Part shown: positions 18,885 through 29,650 of the stretch, in pieces | Layout: the number at the start of each line of letters is the position of its first letter | Position numbering within the stretch: position 1 is the stretch's first letter | NCBI GenBank assembly: GCA_028285525.1 | Contig: JANQOZ010000001.1 | Location: forward strand, 47,667 to 111,666 | Source: Lysobacterales bacterium | GTDB lineage: Bacteria > Pseudomonadota > Gammaproteobacteria > Xanthomonadales > SZUA-38 | DNA: 64,000 nucleotides | Reading direction: 5' to 3' | The notes under the pieces: model-generated | Seen by the model: the letters and a program-made list of their open reading frames with translations, nothing else | Database searches by the model: none | What the model was told of the DNA's origin: nothing | Position numbers and translations under genes: made by a program

Positions 18885-19220
18885 CTACGGCGATGACGCC
18901 TCTGGCTTGGTGTAGAGCTGACTGAACAAAACGTCGCCTAGTGTCTCAACCACTGGCATCTCTGCCAGGCAGTCCAGAAAGGCTCTCGCCACACCCTTGT
19001 GCAATCGCTCATGCTCTCGGCGACCGTCGTCAGACCAATAGCTCTCAACCATCAGATACTCAAAGGGCGTGTCAGTTTTCCAGGTGGCGTACAAAAAGCA
19101 ATCGGGCTCCACCGTTTGAGCAGACTCGGTTACCTGCTCCAGGATCTGGAGAAATTCGTCATGCTTTTCCGGTTTGACCTTCATGCGAACCGTGACAGTG
19201 CTTTTGATAGGCTGACTCAT
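18885..19220 (-). CDS. Antibiotic biosynthesis monooxygenase (ABM)-domain protein, putative quinol monooxygenase
   Basis: 111 aa; 'VTVRMKVKPEKHDEFLQILEQV...EPDCFLYATWKTD...YLMVESYWSDD'. Confidence 0.8.
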   Translation of the reverse strand: MSQPIKSTVTVRMKVKPEKHDEFLQILEQVTESAQTVEPDCFLYATWKTDTPFEYLMVESYWSDDGRREHERLHKGVARAFLDCLAEMPVVETLGDVLFSQLYTKPEASSP

Positions 19221-19260
19221 GATGCCTCTAATTTTTTATCCTTGGGTGCCGGCGAACCCA

Positions 19261-20379
19261 TCATTCCCAGCACCGATATCCAACTGAGGGTGTCTCGCTG
19301 TCGACAGCGTTCAGGGCCGCCCAGGCCAGCTTCATCGGTCCAAGCTGACCTTCGCTTTCTTCCCGGTTAGTCAGGACAATCACCGACAGACCGGCACCGA
19401 CGTCGCGAATATAGGCGGTACCCGCGTACCCCGCATGATCAACGATGATTCGGCCATCGACTTCCCGGCTCCACCAGCCTCGCGCATAGCCCCACTGCCG
19501 GCAAGACTCGCCGGTGGAAAAATGCCGCTGAATTTTCCACGTTGCGTGCTGTGCAGCCTGACTGATTCGATGATTGTTGGAAAGCGCGGCCTCCCACAGC
19601 ATCAGATCACTCAGCGAGGAGTGCGCGCCAAAATGCGGCGTGAGCTCGAACTGCCAGACGCGTCGGTTGCGCTGCAGTTCGCCGTCTTTATAGGTATAGC
19701 CCTCGGCGAGACCAGGGATAATGGCAGACTGATCGAGAAATCGCGTTTGAGTCATGCCCAGAGGCCGGAAAAACCGCTGCTGCATATACTCAGCGTAGCT
19801 CATCCCGGACGCCGCTTCGATCACCAGACCCAGGAGGAAATACCCCTGGTCCGAGTAGTTCCAGTCGGTACCGGGCTCCGACACCATCGGCGTATTGATC
19901 GCGGACGCCAGCATGTCGTCAGTGGAGTAACTGAGCAAAAACTCCCCTTTCGGTTTTTCCTCAAATCGATGTGCCAGCCCGCCCATGTGGCTGAGCAGCT
20001 GATTGATCGTGATCGTTTGCCACTGATCAGGCAGCCCCGAAACGTGATCGCTCAGCCGGTCCTTGATTCGAAGCGTCCCCTGCCCCGCGAGCGTCGTTAC
20101 GGCCAGCGCCGTCATGGGCTTGGTTAACGAGGCCAGCTCAAAAACGGTCTCGGTGCTGACCGGTACGTTATGGGTCAGGCTGGCGTAACCATAAGTGCCC
20201 ACGTGAATAGGCGTCCCTTGACGAAGCACCGCAACGGCGACTCCCGGGAAGTGGCCGGCCTCCATGAGGGGCGCAATGGCCTCGCTGACCGCCTCAATAA
20301 CTGGTGGATGTTCCTGTGAGAACGCCTGGGGCGCTGCCAGGCAAAGACCCAGCGCGATTCCGACAAAAAACTGATGCAT
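19261..20379 (-). CDS. Serine hydrolase, class C beta-lactamase family
   Basis: SxxK in FELASLTKPMTALAV; YSDQGYFLLGLVIE; HAG-like DHAGYAG; signal peptide from ATG at 20379. Confidence 0.85.
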   Translation of the reverse strand: MHQFFVGIALGLCLAAPQAFSQEHPPVIEAVSEAIAPLMEAGHFPGVAVAVLRQGTPIHVGTYGYASLTHNVPVSTETVFELASLTKPMTALAVTTLAGQGTLRIKDRLSDHVSGLPDQWQTITINQLLSHMGGLAHRFEEKPKGEFLLSYSTDDMLASAINTPMVSEPGTDWNYSDQGYFLLGLVIEAASGMSYAEYMQQRFFRPLGMTQTRFLDQSAIIPGLAEGYTYKDGELQRNRRVWQFELTPHFGAHSSLSDLMLWEAALSNNHRISQAAQHATWKIQRHFSTGESCRQWGYARGWWSREVDGRIIVDHAGYAGTAYIRDVGAGLSVIVLTNREESEGQLGPMKLAWAALNAVDSETPSVGYRCWE

Positions 20380-20408
20380 TGCAACTAGACGGCCCAACCG
20401 CCCACGCG

Positions 20409-23400
20409 TTACTCAACCGGCCGCAGGATATGGGGCTCCTGACGCTCTCGCGCCCAGACGTTGATCGGCTCGATGTACTTCTGGGTAATATCCCGAAGCT
20501 CACGTTCCAATGTCTCCCACTGCTGCTCCAGATCTGCCTGCCGCTGGCGCATGCCTGCGGTGACCGGTGCGCCTGAGTAGTCGATGGTATCCATCAGGAA
20601 TCGCACCTGCCCGTCGAACATGGTTGGCCAGGCGTCTTCGTCCTCGTAGGTCTCGAACTTCAGCTGCGTGATTTTCGCCTCCCAGGTATTGATCCCGGCA
20701 ATTGCCTGGTCGCCGAGGGAGTGCAGTGTCGGATCGTCGTAATCTGCCAGGAGCTGAGTCACCTCCGCTCTCGCCCGGCGGCTGTCGTCGAGTCGCTTCA
20801 GCGATGTGGCCAGCAGGCCTTTGACGTCGCTGAGCGTCTTCGCCCAATCAGCGATTTCTGTGTCGCTGGCAAAGGATCGTGCGTCTTTGGTCACCTCAAA
20901 AGTCACCGTGCTCGTCTCTTCGCCCAGCGTCAGGCGCGCTGAGTAGGTGCCGGGCGCGACGGTCGGCCCATCGAAGCCCGCATGCAGCTTGATGTTGTCG
21001 ATACAGGGCACCGCCTCCGACTGCATGCCCCAGCTCCACTGATTCAATCCCTGTGCCACCGGGGGATAGTAATGACTCACCGGCCGGCGAGGATCTTCAT
21101 TGCCCTTTTCACAGCGCTGCTGCTCACCCTCAGCGCTCGACATCGTCTGAACAACGCGACCGTCATCGTCGAGAATCTCCAGGTTCAGCTCGGCCCCCTC
21201 TTCCACCTCGTCGCGAATAAAGTAGTAGAGCGGCACCTCCCAGGAGGGGTTGGCTCCCTCGAAGTTTCCGGGCCAGCTGCCGGGTTTGCCCATCGCCCAC
21301 TCTGGCGGCGTAAAGAGGTGAACCGCCTTGTCGGCAAAATCGTTGGAAGCCTGCCGGATCATCCACAGATCATCGAGCACCCAGAAGGCGCGGCCCTGGG
21401 TTGCGACCGCAAGCCCATCCTTGCGAGCCCGGAGGTCGGTAATCGGAACCGCCGGGAGGTTCAGATCCAGCGACTGCCATTCCTCGCCGTCGTCGAACGA
21501 AACGAACAGGCCCTTTTCCGTCCCCGCGTAAAGCAGCCCCTGGACCAGCGGGTCTTCGCGAACCACACGGACAAACGCTTCCTCCGGCAGGCCTTTATCG
21601 ATACGACGCCAGCGGTCGCCGTGGTTGGTCGTCTGATAGATGTACGGCTTGAAGTCGTTGAGCTTATAGCCCGTCACCGCCAGGTAGGCAGTCCCTTCCA
21701 CATGGGGTGACAGCTCAATCGCGTTAATCATCGCCTCGCCTCGATGCGGCGGCGAAATATCCGTCCAGTTTGCGCCCCCGTCCCGCGTCAAATGCAGTAG
21801 CCCGTCGTCTGCACCAACCCAGATGGTCCCCTTCTCGTTCGCGCTTTCCTCGATGGTGTAGATCGTGTGGTAGAACTCCGCCCCGACGTTCTCCGGCGTC
21901 AGTGGCCCGCCGTTGCGGCCCATTTGCTCCGGATTGTTGCGAGTGAGATCCGGGCTGACCTCCTCCCAGGAAAGGCCACGATCTGCACTCTTGAGCAGAT
22001 ACTGCGTACCGTAGTAAATCGTCGCGCGGTCGTGCGGGCTGGTGATAACCGGCGGATTCCAGTTGGCCCGGTACTTGAGGTCCTTCGAGTCCATGCCAAA
22101 CACCATTTCCGGATAGGGAATGATGTAGCGGGTTTTCCGATTGGCGTGGTTGTATTCGGTCAGGGTGCCGTTGATGGTGGTCGCGTAGATCAGGGTGGGA
22201 TCATCGGGATCAAAGGCGATGTGCGCACTTTCGCCGCCGCCAACGGCATAAAAATCATCGACGCCGATACCGCCGTCCCAGGAGGCGCTGGCAATCGATA
22301 CGGTGGAGTTGTCCTGCTGCCCGCCGTAGAGGCGATACGGATTTTGATTGTCGGTGATCAGCCGGTAGAACTGCGCCGTCGGCTGATTGTTGATCGAGCT
22401 CCAGGTTTCGCCGCCGTCAAACGTCACCGTGGCGCCGCCGTCGTTGCCGTTGATGAAATTGTCGCCATCACTCGGGTTGAACCACATATCGTGGTGGTCT
22501 CCGTGCGGCGCGGACACCAGCTTGAAATCGGCGCCGCCATTGACGGATTTATAGAGCGCCGTGTTCATGGCCCAGACCGTGTCAGCATCAGTCTGGTCGA
22601 CAGCGATGTGGATGTAGTACCAGGCTCGTGACCACAGCGCGCGGTGCCCGTTGATCAGGCTCCAGCTGGCGCCGTAGTCCTCGCTGCGCCAGACGCCACC
22701 TTTGCCGGGACCCGCCTCGACAATCGCGTAGACCCGAGAAGGCTTGTCCGCCGAAACGGCAATACCGGTTTTGCCAATCAGCTCCGGCAGGCCGCCCTCA
22801 AGCCGGTCCCAGCTGTCGCCGCCGTCGACAGACTTGTAGATTCCGCCGCCCTCGCCTCCGGATTTGATGAACCACGGCTTGCGACCGTGGTGCCAGAGGC
22901 CGGCGTAAAGGATGCGCGGATTGGTCGGATCCATCGTGATATCCGTGGCGCCGGTCTCATCGTTCACCTCAAGAACGTGCTCCCAGGTCTCGCCGCCGTC
23001 CTTGGTGCGATAAACGCCGCGCTCCGGGTTTGGCGCCCAGATCTGGCCCTGAACGGCGACAAACGCAACGTCCGGATCAGCCGGATGAACCTGGATCTTG
23101 GCAATCTGGCCAGCCTTAGGCAGCCCCATAAGGGTGAAGGTCTTGCCCGCGTCCTCAGACTTCCAGAGACCTTCTCCCTGCGCGGTGGTCACGCCGCGAA
23201 TCGGCGCTTCGCCGGTGCCGATGTAGATCACGTTCGGGTCTGACGGCGCCACCGCGATCGCACCGATTGTGCCCACCGGGATCTGCCCGTCGGAGATGTT
23301 GTCCCAGGTTTGACCGGCGTTGGTCGTTTTCCATACCCCACCGCCGGCTGCCCCCATGTAATAGAGCTGACTGTCGCCAGGCACTCCGTGCACCGCCGTC

Positions 23401-23576
23401 ACGCGCCCGCCGCGCCACGGCCCAAGAAGCCTGAATTCCAGACCATCAAGGAGCGCCTCGTCGACCGCCTCGGATAACGCCGAGCTCAACGGCACCAGCG
23501 CGCCGAAGACCAATCCAAAGGCCAAAAGCCAGCGGCTGACGGTTTGGGGGAAAGCGACTGTTGATGATCTAGTCAT
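20409..23576 (-). CDS. Large exported BNR/VPS10 (sortilin)-like repeat protein, paralog 1
   Basis: 1055 aa; repeated Asp-box-like motifs (GVWKTTNAGQTWDNI, GLWKSEDAGKTFT, GIYKSVDGGDSWDRL); signal peptide. Confidence 0.9.
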   Translation of the reverse strand: MTRSSTVAFPQTVSRWLLAFGLVFGALVPLSSALSEAVDEALLDGLEFRLLGPWRGGRVTAVHGVPGDSQLYYMGAAGGGVWKTTNAGQTWDNISDGQIPVGTIGAIAVAPSDPNVIYIGTGEAPIRGVTTAQGEGLWKSEDAGKTFTLMGLPKAGQIAKIQVHPADPDVAFVAVQGQIWAPNPERGVYRTKDGGETWEHVLEVNDETGATDITMDPTNPRILYAGLWHHGRKPWFIKSGGEGGGIYKSVDGGDSWDRLEGGLPELIGKTGIAVSADKPSRVYAIVEAGPGKGGVWRSEDYGASWSLINGHRALWSRAWYYIHIAVDQTDADTVWAMNTALYKSVNGGADFKLVSAPHGDHHDMWFNPSDGDNFINGNDGGATVTFDGGETWSSINNQPTAQFYRLITDNQNPYRLYGGQQDNSTVSIASASWDGGIGVDDFYAVGGGESAHIAFDPDDPTLIYATTINGTLTEYNHANRKTRYIIPYPEMVFGMDSKDLKYRANWNPPVITSPHDRATIYYGTQYLLKSADRGLSWEEVSPDLTRNNPEQMGRNGGPLTPENVGAEFYHTIYTIEESANEKGTIWVGADDGLLHLTRDGGANWTDISPPHRGEAMINAIELSPHVEGTAYLAVTGYKLNDFKPYIYQTTNHGDRWRRIDKGLPEEAFVRVVREDPLVQGLLYAGTEKGLFVSFDDGEEWQSLDLNLPAVPITDLRARKDGLAVATQGRAFWVLDDLWMIRQASNDFADKAVHLFTPPEWAMGKPGSWPGNFEGANPSWEVPLYYFIRDEVEEGAELNLEILDDDGRVVQTMSSAEGEQQRCEKGNEDPRRPVSHYYPPVAQGLNQWSWGMQSEAVPCIDNIKLHAGFDGPTVAPGTYSARLTLGEETSTVTFEVTKDARSFASDTEIADWAKTLSDVKGLLATSLKRLDDSRRARAEVTQLLADYDDPTLHSLGDQAIAGINTWEAKITQLKFETYEDEDAWPTMFDGQVRFLMDTIDYSGAPVTAGMRQRQADLEQQWETLERELRDITQKYIEPINVWARERQEPHILRPVE

Positions 23577-23717
23577 GCGGTGTTCTCTCTAGCATGTACC
23601 GACTCGCGACAAGGCCAAGTTGACCTACCGATCGATGTCGGGTCCGTCTGGGGGTGGGTATTGATCGGTGGGCGTTCGGCCAGCGCCAGAGGGAAACCGC
23701 AGGCGCTGGCACACTTT

Positions 23718-25271
23718 CTACGCGCTGCGCAGATCCTTGCGCAGGATCTTGCCGGACGCGCTTTTCGGAATCTGATCGATGACGGCAAGCTGCTGAATCT
23801 GCTTGTACTTGACCAGGTGCTCGCCGATAAAGGCCTGTATTTCTTCCAGGGTGACCGTCTCACCTTCCGGCGTAGTGACGAACGCCTTTGGCACCTCGCC
23901 CGCCTCTTCGTCCGGGATACCGATGACGGCCACGTCGCTGATTTTGGGGTGCGTGAGCAGCAGCCCCTCGAGCTCGGCCGGCGCAATCTGAAAGCCTTTG
24001 TATTTGATGAGCTCCTTCAGGCGGTCGACGATGCTCATATGGTTATGTTCATCGATGATCGCGATGTCTCCGGTTCTGAGCCACCCATCTTCGGTGATGG
24101 TCTCAGCGGTTGCCTCGGGATTGTTCAGGTAGCCTTTCATGACCTGCGGTCCGCGAACCCACAGCTCACCGCGCTCGTTGATCGGCTGGTCGGCACCGGT
24201 CTCGGGATCGACGACCCGACATTCGGTGTTGGACACGGTCACGCCGCTGGTGCCCGGCCGGTAGTCGCCGCTCGTTGTGAGGTGGCTGACCGGACTGAGT
24301 TCCGTCATGCCAAATCCCTGAACGACCTCGCAGCCGAGACGCTCCACGGCTTTCGCCTGGAGCTCCGCGCCCAGCGGCGCGGCGCCGGAGCACACCTGCT
24401 TGATCGAAGACAGGTCAAACTGATCCACGACCGGCACGCTTACCAGCCCAAGAATCACGGGCGGAACCGCGAAGAAGCGGGTGATCTTGAGCTCCTGCAC
24501 CGCCTTGAGGGCCTCGACCATGTCGAACCGAGGCATCGTGACGGTCGTCACGCCGTTGGCGAGCAGACCGTTCATCAAGACCTGCATGCCGTAGATATGA
24601 AAAAACGGCAGAAAGGCCAGGCCTACGTCATCAGACTCATATTCGAAGACGGGGCTGAACTGGGCAACGTTGGCAACCAGGTTGTGGTGGGTCAGAATCA
24701 CGCCCTTCGGCAGGCCGGTGGTTCCCGAAGAATACGGCAGCACGACGGTGTCGGCCGCCACGTTGACCGGCACCTGCTCAATAGGGTCACCAAAAACGCT
24801 GCTGAGCGCCGTTGTGCCGGGAACGGCTTCTCCCATCACGATCACCTCAGTGACGGGTGAACCCTCGGCCGCGGCCAGCGCGGTTTCCGCGAACGCCCCA
24901 ATCGTAATCAGAATCGACGCACCGGCGTCGCTCAGCTGATGCTGAACCTCCTCGGGGCCGTAAAGCGGGTTGATTGGGGTCAGCGCGCCACCGGTGACGG
25001 CCACCGCGTGAAACACGATGGCGTACTCGGGAAGGTTCGGGGCCATGATGCCAACCACCTTGCCCGGCCCGATACCCCGTGCAGCGAGCCCGCCGGCGAG
25101 CGCGTGGATCGCGTCACTCAGCGCTTTGAACGTGTAGGAACTGGTTCCGGCGGCATCTCTGATAGCGACATGATCAGCCAGCTCGGTCGCTCGCTGGAGG
25201 ACCAGGTCGGTAATGGTGATCGACGGAATTTCGACATCGGGTAAGGGGCTGGTGTGAATAATCTGGGACAA
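23718..25271 (-). CDS. AMP-binding acyl-CoA synthetase (4-coumarate-CoA ligase family)
   Basis: 517 aa; PYSSGTTGLPKGVILTHHN, GELWVRGPQVMKGYLNNPEAT, WLRTGDIAIIDE, SASGKILRKDLR. Confidence 0.92.
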   Translation of the reverse strand: MSQIIHTSPLPDVEIPSITITDLVLQRATELADHVAIRDAAGTSSYTFKALSDAIHALAGGLAARGIGPGKVVGIMAPNLPEYAIVFHAVAVTGGALTPINPLYGPEEVQHQLSDAGASILITIGAFAETALAAAEGSPVTEVIVMGEAVPGTTALSSVFGDPIEQVPVNVAADTVVLPYSSGTTGLPKGVILTHHNLVANVAQFSPVFEYESDDVGLAFLPFFHIYGMQVLMNGLLANGVTTVTMPRFDMVEALKAVQELKITRFFAVPPVILGLVSVPVVDQFDLSSIKQVCSGAAPLGAELQAKAVERLGCEVVQGFGMTELSPVSHLTTSGDYRPGTSGVTVSNTECRVVDPETGADQPINERGELWVRGPQVMKGYLNNPEATAETITEDGWLRTGDIAIIDEHNHMSIVDRLKELIKYKGFQIAPAELEGLLLTHPKISDVAVIGIPDEEAGEVPKAFVTTPEGETVTLEEIQAFIGEHLVKYKQIQQLAVIDQIPKSASGKILRKDLRSA

Positions 25272-25340
25272 GGGTCTTCCTCGACTTAAAAAGTTGGGCG
25301 CGAAATGGGGATTCCTGACGATGAACCAGTCAGGCGCAAC

Positions 25341-25889
25341 TCACCGATTGATGGGGCTGACTTTGGTGCCTTCCAGCGTCAGGTTGTACATCAACCCTTT
25401 GTTGGTCAGCACGAAGCCAATGATGGGGTCTTCGATGCTCTGTGTGTCGACCGCGCCGGCAGCACCCACTTTGATCAGGTTTACCGAGGCGTCGCCGCCA
25501 ATTTTCCAGCCGTTGCTCGTCTGAAACTGCGCCAGCGAGTCTTCGCTCATGAACAGGAGAAAAATCGCTTTGGACTGGGCGCCGAGCTGCAGACCGATCG
25601 ACCCGGCTGACGTCCGATAGTACTGAACCGTTTCGCCGTCGACACGCAGCGCGCCCTCGCCGGTCTCCCCGCCGATGCCGACGCCCACCTTCAGCACCTT
25701 GGGAAAAACCAGCACACCTTCAGCAGCCTCGAGGAATCGATCGCCACCATCCACCTCGTCGACAAACCGGTCCAGGGCAGCATCCACCCGCGTATCGATC
25801 TCGAACGCTGACGCCGCCAGCGCGCCTCCGCCGGCAGTAAGCAAAACAAGACCAACCAAAGCGTTCCAGGTCCCAAACCGTGTTCTCAT
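25341..25889 (-). CDS. YSC84/SYLF lipid-binding domain protein, exported
   Basis: KVLKVGVGIGGETGEGALRVDGETVQYYRTSAGSIGLQLGAQSKAIFLLFMSEDSL; start chosen at MRTRFGTW. Confidence 0.88.
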   Translation of the reverse strand: MRTRFGTWNALVGLVLLTAGGGALAASAFEIDTRVDAALDRFVDEVDGGDRFLEAAEGVLVFPKVLKVGVGIGGETGEGALRVDGETVQYYRTSAGSIGLQLGAQSKAIFLLFMSEDSLAQFQTSNGWKIGGDASVNLIKVGAAGAVDTQSIEDPIIGFVLTNKGLMYNLTLEGTKVSPINR

Positions 25890-26020
25890 CGCTACGCTCC
25901 TCAGCTTCAGCAGCAAGTTGCCCGGAAGCCTAGCAAGCGCCCCTGGGCTCGGCAACGAAAAGGGTCTGTCAACCAAAACGCCGGCACCGCGTTGGAATAA
26001 TGAAACCTGCGGAGCACAAC

Positions 26021-26476
26021 ATGTCGTACCGAATCCTGCTGGGCGTTGTACTGATCAGCCTGATGCTGACCACCGCCTGCTCACACAAACCCGTCCGCAC
26101 CTATCCCGCCGGCACCATGGGAACATCGATGCGGGTATCCCATGGCCAGATCATCGCTATCGAGACGGTGACCGTAGAGGGTCAGGCGTCGATCGTCGGG
26201 ACGCTGGGCGGCGCAGCCGTTGGCAACAGCGTCGGTCGGACGATGGGCGGCGGAAGCGGTCAACGCGTGGCCGGTGCGGTGGGTGCTGTTGCCGGCGCGG
26301 TCGCCGGTCGGGCTGTAGAACAGGCGGCAACCAGCAGGGAAGCCGTCGAGATCATCGTCAGGCTGGACAGCGGCCGAACCATCTCGATCGTCCAGGAAGA
26401 CGAGCAGATGCTGCGCCCGGGAGACCGGGTTCGAGTGCTTCAGGGAAGACGAACGAGTCGCGTAATTCCCGTCTAG
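26021..26476 (+). CDS. Glycine-zipper 2TM outer-membrane lipoprotein (SlyB/Pcp-like)
   Basis: Lipobox LMLTTAC; glycine-zipper 'GTLGGAAVGNSVGRTMGGGSGQRVAGAVGAVAGAVAG'. Confidence 0.85.
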   Translation: MSYRILLGVVLISLMLTTACSHKPVRTYPAGTMGTSMRVSHGQIIAIETVTVEGQASIVGTLGGAAVGNSVGRTMGGGSGQRVAGAVGAVAGAVAGRAVEQAATSREAVEIIVRLDSGRTISIVQEDEQMLRPGDRVRVLQGRRTSRVIPV

Positions 26477-26543
26477 GAAACGGGCTTGCAGTCGAAGGGT
26501 TCGAGTCCGCTACAATCCCTCCGTTCGTTTGGAGGGGACACCA

Positions 26544-29489
26544 ATGAGAACAGGAAAGCGCCCCCAAATTGGCGTGATTTTTGCCCTATTTTTGGCTCTG
26601 TGTATCGTTCCTGCGGCGACTTCGGCAGAAGCGCTGTCGGATCTGACCGAGGCCGAACTGCGCGACCGAGTCGAGACCGTCGACAAGAGCGAAAAGCTTG
26701 CGGCGCTCGGAGAACTAATGCTCCGTGGACGGCACAAATCCTACGACGACCTTCCCCAACTGCTCGATCTGGCGGAGTCGCTACAGGTCGTCCATCCTGA
26801 CGCCGCACTTCGCAGCCAGATTCTCCATCACCTCAGCTGGTACGCCGTTCAGCAAGGCAACCTCGATGCAGGCTTGAGCTGGGCGCAGGAGTCGTTCGAA
26901 CTGTCCGCGCCGCTGGGCGACAGCATGTTGATTGGCTGGAGTCAGTATTCCCTCGGGGTCGCGTTTTATTACCGATCTGATTCCGACGAGGCTTTGGCCG
27001 CCGCCACCGCGGCGGTCGAAGCGTTCGAGCAGGAGACAGCCCAACCGGAGGCTGCGATGGCTCATACACTGCTCGGGGTCGTCTACCGATCGCGCAGCAA
27101 CTACAACGCTGCACTCGCCCATCATGTGAGATCACTCGAGATCTCCGAGTCCCTGGAAGACGCCGACGGAATCGCAAGAGCGAGAAATAACATCGGCCTG
27201 ATACATTGGAAGCTCGAGCAGTATGAAGAGGCCTACCGGGAGCTTGAGCACGCGGCCAATCACTATCGGAATGGTGGCGTTGAGGGTCAGTTAGCAACGG
27301 TGGTCAGCAACCTCGGGCTGGTGCTGATCGAGCTTGGCGAGCCGCGACGCGCCCTCGAATACCTTGAGGAGGGCCTGGCGCTCGATGCCGTTCAGTCAAA
27401 CCCCAATCGCCGAGCCAAGCTGATGAGCAACGTCGCTTTTGCGCACGCGAAGCTGGGCGACGACAAAAGGAACCTCGAAATTCTGCTGGAGACGCGAGCC
27501 CTGCGCGAGCAGATTGGCAACGCTTGGGGCATGTCCAGAACCCTCTCTTCTATTGGAGCGGTTTACCAGCGCGCTGGCGACCTTGTGCAGGCCGAGCAGG
27601 TGTTCACCGAAGCGCTCGAGGCCGCCGAATCAGCCAATGCGTTGAGCGAACAATTCGAGATTCTGGAGCATCTGGCTGAGGTCTACGAAGCCCTGGGGCG
27701 CGATAGTGATGCGCTTGCCGCCCTGCGGCGCGCGCATGATCTCGAAGAGGAGATCGACTATCCAGGTGCCGCGAAGCGCATCAAGGAACTGGAAGCTGCG
27801 CGTCGGCTGGCAGAAAACGAGCTGGCCCTGGCTCGCCAGAGTCAGCGACAGCGATTACTCTTGATCGCCGGCGCGTTCCTCGTGCTGCTGGCCGTCGGGC
27901 TGACGGCCTACGCACGGTCCCGCGGTCGACTGCTGGCGCGAGTGCAGCAGACGGCTCTCGACCTTAGCGAGTCAGAGCAGCGCTACCGGAGCCTGTTCGA
28001 TGACAACGCAGAACCGAGGTTTCTAATTGACCTGGAAGCAGGTCGCGTGATCGATGCCAACAAGCCTGCGGCCAGACTCTGCAGCACCTCCGCCGACGAC
28101 CTGCTTGGGCAGGAGCTAAGCAAGCTGCAGCCAGACTGGCTCGGTCGAGCGCTGTCGCGAAGCGCCGACGCCGGCGACTCGCCGATCGGCATCCATGAGT
28201 CGTGGTTTACGCCCGCCGGAGAGGAGGAGTTTGCTGACGTTTGGATCGCGCCGGTTCCGCTCCAGGGAAGGCGCTGCGCTCTGGTGGCCGTGCACGACAC
28301 GACCGCTGATCGGCGGGAGGAAGAAGAACGCATTCGCCGAGGGCAGCTCGAATCACTGGGCGTGCTTGCCGGCGGAATTGCCCATGATTTCAACAATGCG
28401 CTCAGCGTTGTGCTCGGATATGTGACCCTGGCGCGCACCCATCTCGACGAGAAGTCGGGTACGGCCCGGCTGCTCGGATCCGCTGAACGATCCATCGATC
28501 ACGCCGCCAAGCTGTCGGGTAATCTTCTGACCTTCTCCGCTGGCGGCGCGCCCCGCCGGGAGCGTCACGATATCGGGCTGCGGCTGCGCGAAGCGGCGCG
28601 GGTCGCGACCGCAGGCTCAGGCGTTGATCTCGAGCTGACTACTGCCACGGACCTTTGGAACGCAGACGTGGACCTCGGTCAGCTCAATCAGCTCGTCAGC
28701 AACCTGATCCGCAACGCGATTGAGGCGATGGACAACCAGGGCAAGCTCACCCTGGAAGCGCAAAACCACCACGCGGCTGAACCCCTGAGCGCGTCGGTTG
28801 AGGCGGGCAACTTTGTACGGATCGACGTTACCGACGATGGTCCTGGTATCCCCGCCAACATTCAGGGCAAGGTGCTGAATCCCTATTTCACAACCACACC
28901 GGGCCATACAGGACTGGGCCTGGCCACCGCTTTTGCGATCGCCTCGCGGCACGGCGGCTGGCTCAGCTTCCGGAGTACCGAGGGCCACGGCACAACGTTC
29001 ACCGTTTACCTTCCAGCAAGCGCGCAGAGCCGGACCGAGACAACGGAGCAGGACCGTACGCCGGCCAGCGATCAGAAAACCGTTTTGATTATGGACGACG
29101 ACCAGGCCATCCAGCGGATGTACGGCAGGGCGCTGAGCCAGCTGGGCTACCGAACAGAAATCACGGGAGACGGCGAAGCCGCGATCGACCGCTATCGCGA
29201 GGCGTTTGAGCGCGGTGAATCCTATGACGCCGTCATCATGGATCTCACCGTGCCCGGCGGCATGGGCGGCAAAGCGGCGCTCGCTGAAATCCGCGGGTTC
29301 GATCCTGCGGTCCGCGCGATCGTCGCCAGCGGCTATTCCAATGATCCGGTGATGGCGAGCTACGAGGAATCAGGTTTTGTCGCCGCACTGCACAAGCCGT
29401 TCAGCCTGCAGGCCTTGTCGACCCTGCTGCAAGAAGTGCTTGACCAGGAAACGAAGAAGACCCAGTCAGGCAACCTGCCGAATTCCTAG
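26544..29489 (+). CDS. Hybrid sensor histidine kinase: signal peptide-TPR-TM-PAS-HisKA-HATPase-REC
   Basis: H-box LAGGIAHDFNNALSVVLGY; NLIRNAIEAM, DDGPGIP, GLGLA; C-terminal REC 'VLIMDDDQAIQRMYGRAL...DAVIMDLTVPGG'; RBS GGAGG 5' of ATG 26544. Confidence 0.92.
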   Translation: MRTGKRPQIGVIFALFLALCIVPAATSAEALSDLTEAELRDRVETVDKSEKLAALGELMLRGRHKSYDDLPQLLDLAESLQVVHPDAALRSQILHHLSWYAVQQGNLDAGLSWAQESFELSAPLGDSMLIGWSQYSLGVAFYYRSDSDEALAAATAAVEAFEQETAQPEAAMAHTLLGVVYRSRSNYNAALAHHVRSLEISESLEDADGIARARNNIGLIHWKLEQYEEAYRELEHAANHYRNGGVEGQLATVVSNLGLVLIELGEPRRALEYLEEGLALDAVQSNPNRRAKLMSNVAFAHAKLGDDKRNLEILLETRALREQIGNAWGMSRTLSSIGAVYQRAGDLVQAEQVFTEALEAAESANALSEQFEILEHLAEVYEALGRDSDALAALRRAHDLEEEIDYPGAAKRIKELEAARRLAENELALARQSQRQRLLLIAGAFLVLLAVGLTAYARSRGRLLARVQQTALDLSESEQRYRSLFDDNAEPRFLIDLEAGRVIDANKPAARLCSTSADDLLGQELSKLQPDWLGRALSRSADAGDSPIGIHESWFTPAGEEEFADVWIAPVPLQGRRCALVAVHDTTADRREEEERIRRGQLESLGVLAGGIAHDFNNALSVVLGYVTLARTHLDEKSGTARLLGSAERSIDHAAKLSGNLLTFSAGGAPRRERHDIGLRLREAARVATAGSGVDLELTTATDLWNADVDLGQLNQLVSNLIRNAIEAMDNQGKLTLEAQNHHAAEPLSASVEAGNFVRIDVTDDGPGIPANIQGKVLNPYFTTTPGHTGLGLATAFAIASRHGGWLSFRSTEGHGTTFTVYLPASAQSRTETTEQDRTPASDQKTVLIMDDDQAIQRMYGRALSQLGYRTEITGDGEAAIDRYREAFERGESYDAVIMDLTVPGGMGGKAALAEIRGFDPAVRAIVASGYSNDPVMASYEESGFVAALHKPFSLQALSTLLQEVLDQETKKTQSGNLPNS

Positions 29490-29650
29490 GCTTACGGGGA
29501 ACTCAGCGCCAGCCCAGGAGTCAGGCTCAAGCGTCTCGATCGGCCCAACCCGGGACCGGGACAGGTTTCGTCGGCGGTGTAACCTGCCGTTCATCTTTCA
29601 GCCCTATCTTGCGATGTTTTGATCGCTTCGCCGTGTTCGGCAAACTCGAT

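Noticed and set aside
23580-24860. 426-aa plus-strand ORF
   Set aside because: Antisense shadow of the AMP-binding ligase; no family-like motifs
26487-26508. B-box-like GGTTCGAGTCC suggesting a tRNA 3' half
   Set aside because: T-stem pairing is only 3/5, and no acceptor stem, anticodon arm or CCA context is present
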